Shown piece by piece: positions 6,844 through 6,886 of a DNA stretch of 6,886 nt. This DNA is from Clostridia bacterium (lineage in GTDB: Bacteria > Bacillota_A > Clostridia > Oscillospirales > CAG-272). The position numbers and the translations under genes were made by a program. The notes under the pieces are model-generated. The model saw nothing but the letters and a program-made list of their open reading frames with translations. It was not told where the DNA came from and ran no database searches. Position 1 is the stretch's first letter; every line of letters starts with the position of its first letter. Location of the stretch: the NCBI GenBank assembly GCA_017542695.1, contig JAFXWT010000002.1, positions 1-6,886 of the forward strand, read 5' to 3'.

Positions 6844-6870
6844 CCGCCGAAGGCAAATTGCTTTCGGCGG
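6844..6870. repeat. Long imperfect palindrome, possible terminator hairpin without a T-run
   Basis: The sequence is palindromic about position 6857: all 13 base pairs match apart from one G-T (G-U in RNA) at 6852/6862. The stem is GC-rich at its base (CCGCCG/CGGCGG) with an AT-rich centre (AAATT loop). It lies 64 bases after the Imm26-like stop. Neither strand has a T-run directly after it, so a standard intrinsic terminator is uncertain. It could be a terminator of unusual form, a dispersed palindromic repeat unit, or the boundary of an acquired segment. The arm half-site GGCGG recurs immediately afterwards (6871-6875). Confidence 0.6.
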
Positions 6871-6886
6871 GGCGGTAGTCCCATTA

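Noticed and set aside
1..6886. tRNA, rRNA, CRISPR array, transposase or integrase genes
   Set aside because: None seen on reading both strands: no regularly spaced repeats, no cloverleaf-like GC-rich blocks outside the described hairpins, and no DDE or tyrosine recombinase motifs in any credible frame.

Overview
The window looks like chromosome from an anaerobic Firmicute of the class Clostridia. It combines a DUF951 protein and a small P-loop protein, both typical of that group, with AGGAGG-like ribosome binding sites and TTGACT/TTGAAA-type promoters. The first three genes are CpG-rich, with GCG, TCG and CGC favoured. No rRNA, tRNA, CRISPR array or transposase is visible.

Layout: (1) Positions 1-5052 are the 3' part of a giant carbohydrate-active gene, open from the first base. 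It encodes a glycoamylase-like (cyclisation-type) domain, a first GT36/GH94 sugar-binding domain, a helical linker and a complete GH94 phosphorylase module. This is the order found in the C-terminal two thirds of cyclic beta-1,2-glucan synthases (NdvB/ChvB type). The N-terminal membrane glycosyltransferase half would lie outside the window. (2) Positions 5115-5324 encode a 69-residue DUF951 protein with its own likely promoter. (3) Positions 5481-5891 encode a 136-residue P-loop protein, preceded by a promoter and a leader hairpin and closed by a strong intrinsic terminator. (4) After the terminator, base composition drops sharply (62 G/C of 180 in 6001-6180). This AT-rich tract carries a short reading frame without a convincing start (5931-6185) and a 187-residue protein resembling Imm26-type immunity proteins (6216-6779). 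It ends in a long imperfect palindrome (6844-6870).

The first three genes share a strand but appear to be separate transcription units, and nothing ties them into one pathway. The most unusual part is the AT-rich 3' tract. It reads as a recently acquired accessory insertion, possibly an orphan immunity gene with a decayed neighbour. That reading is inference; no intact toxin gene is visible.
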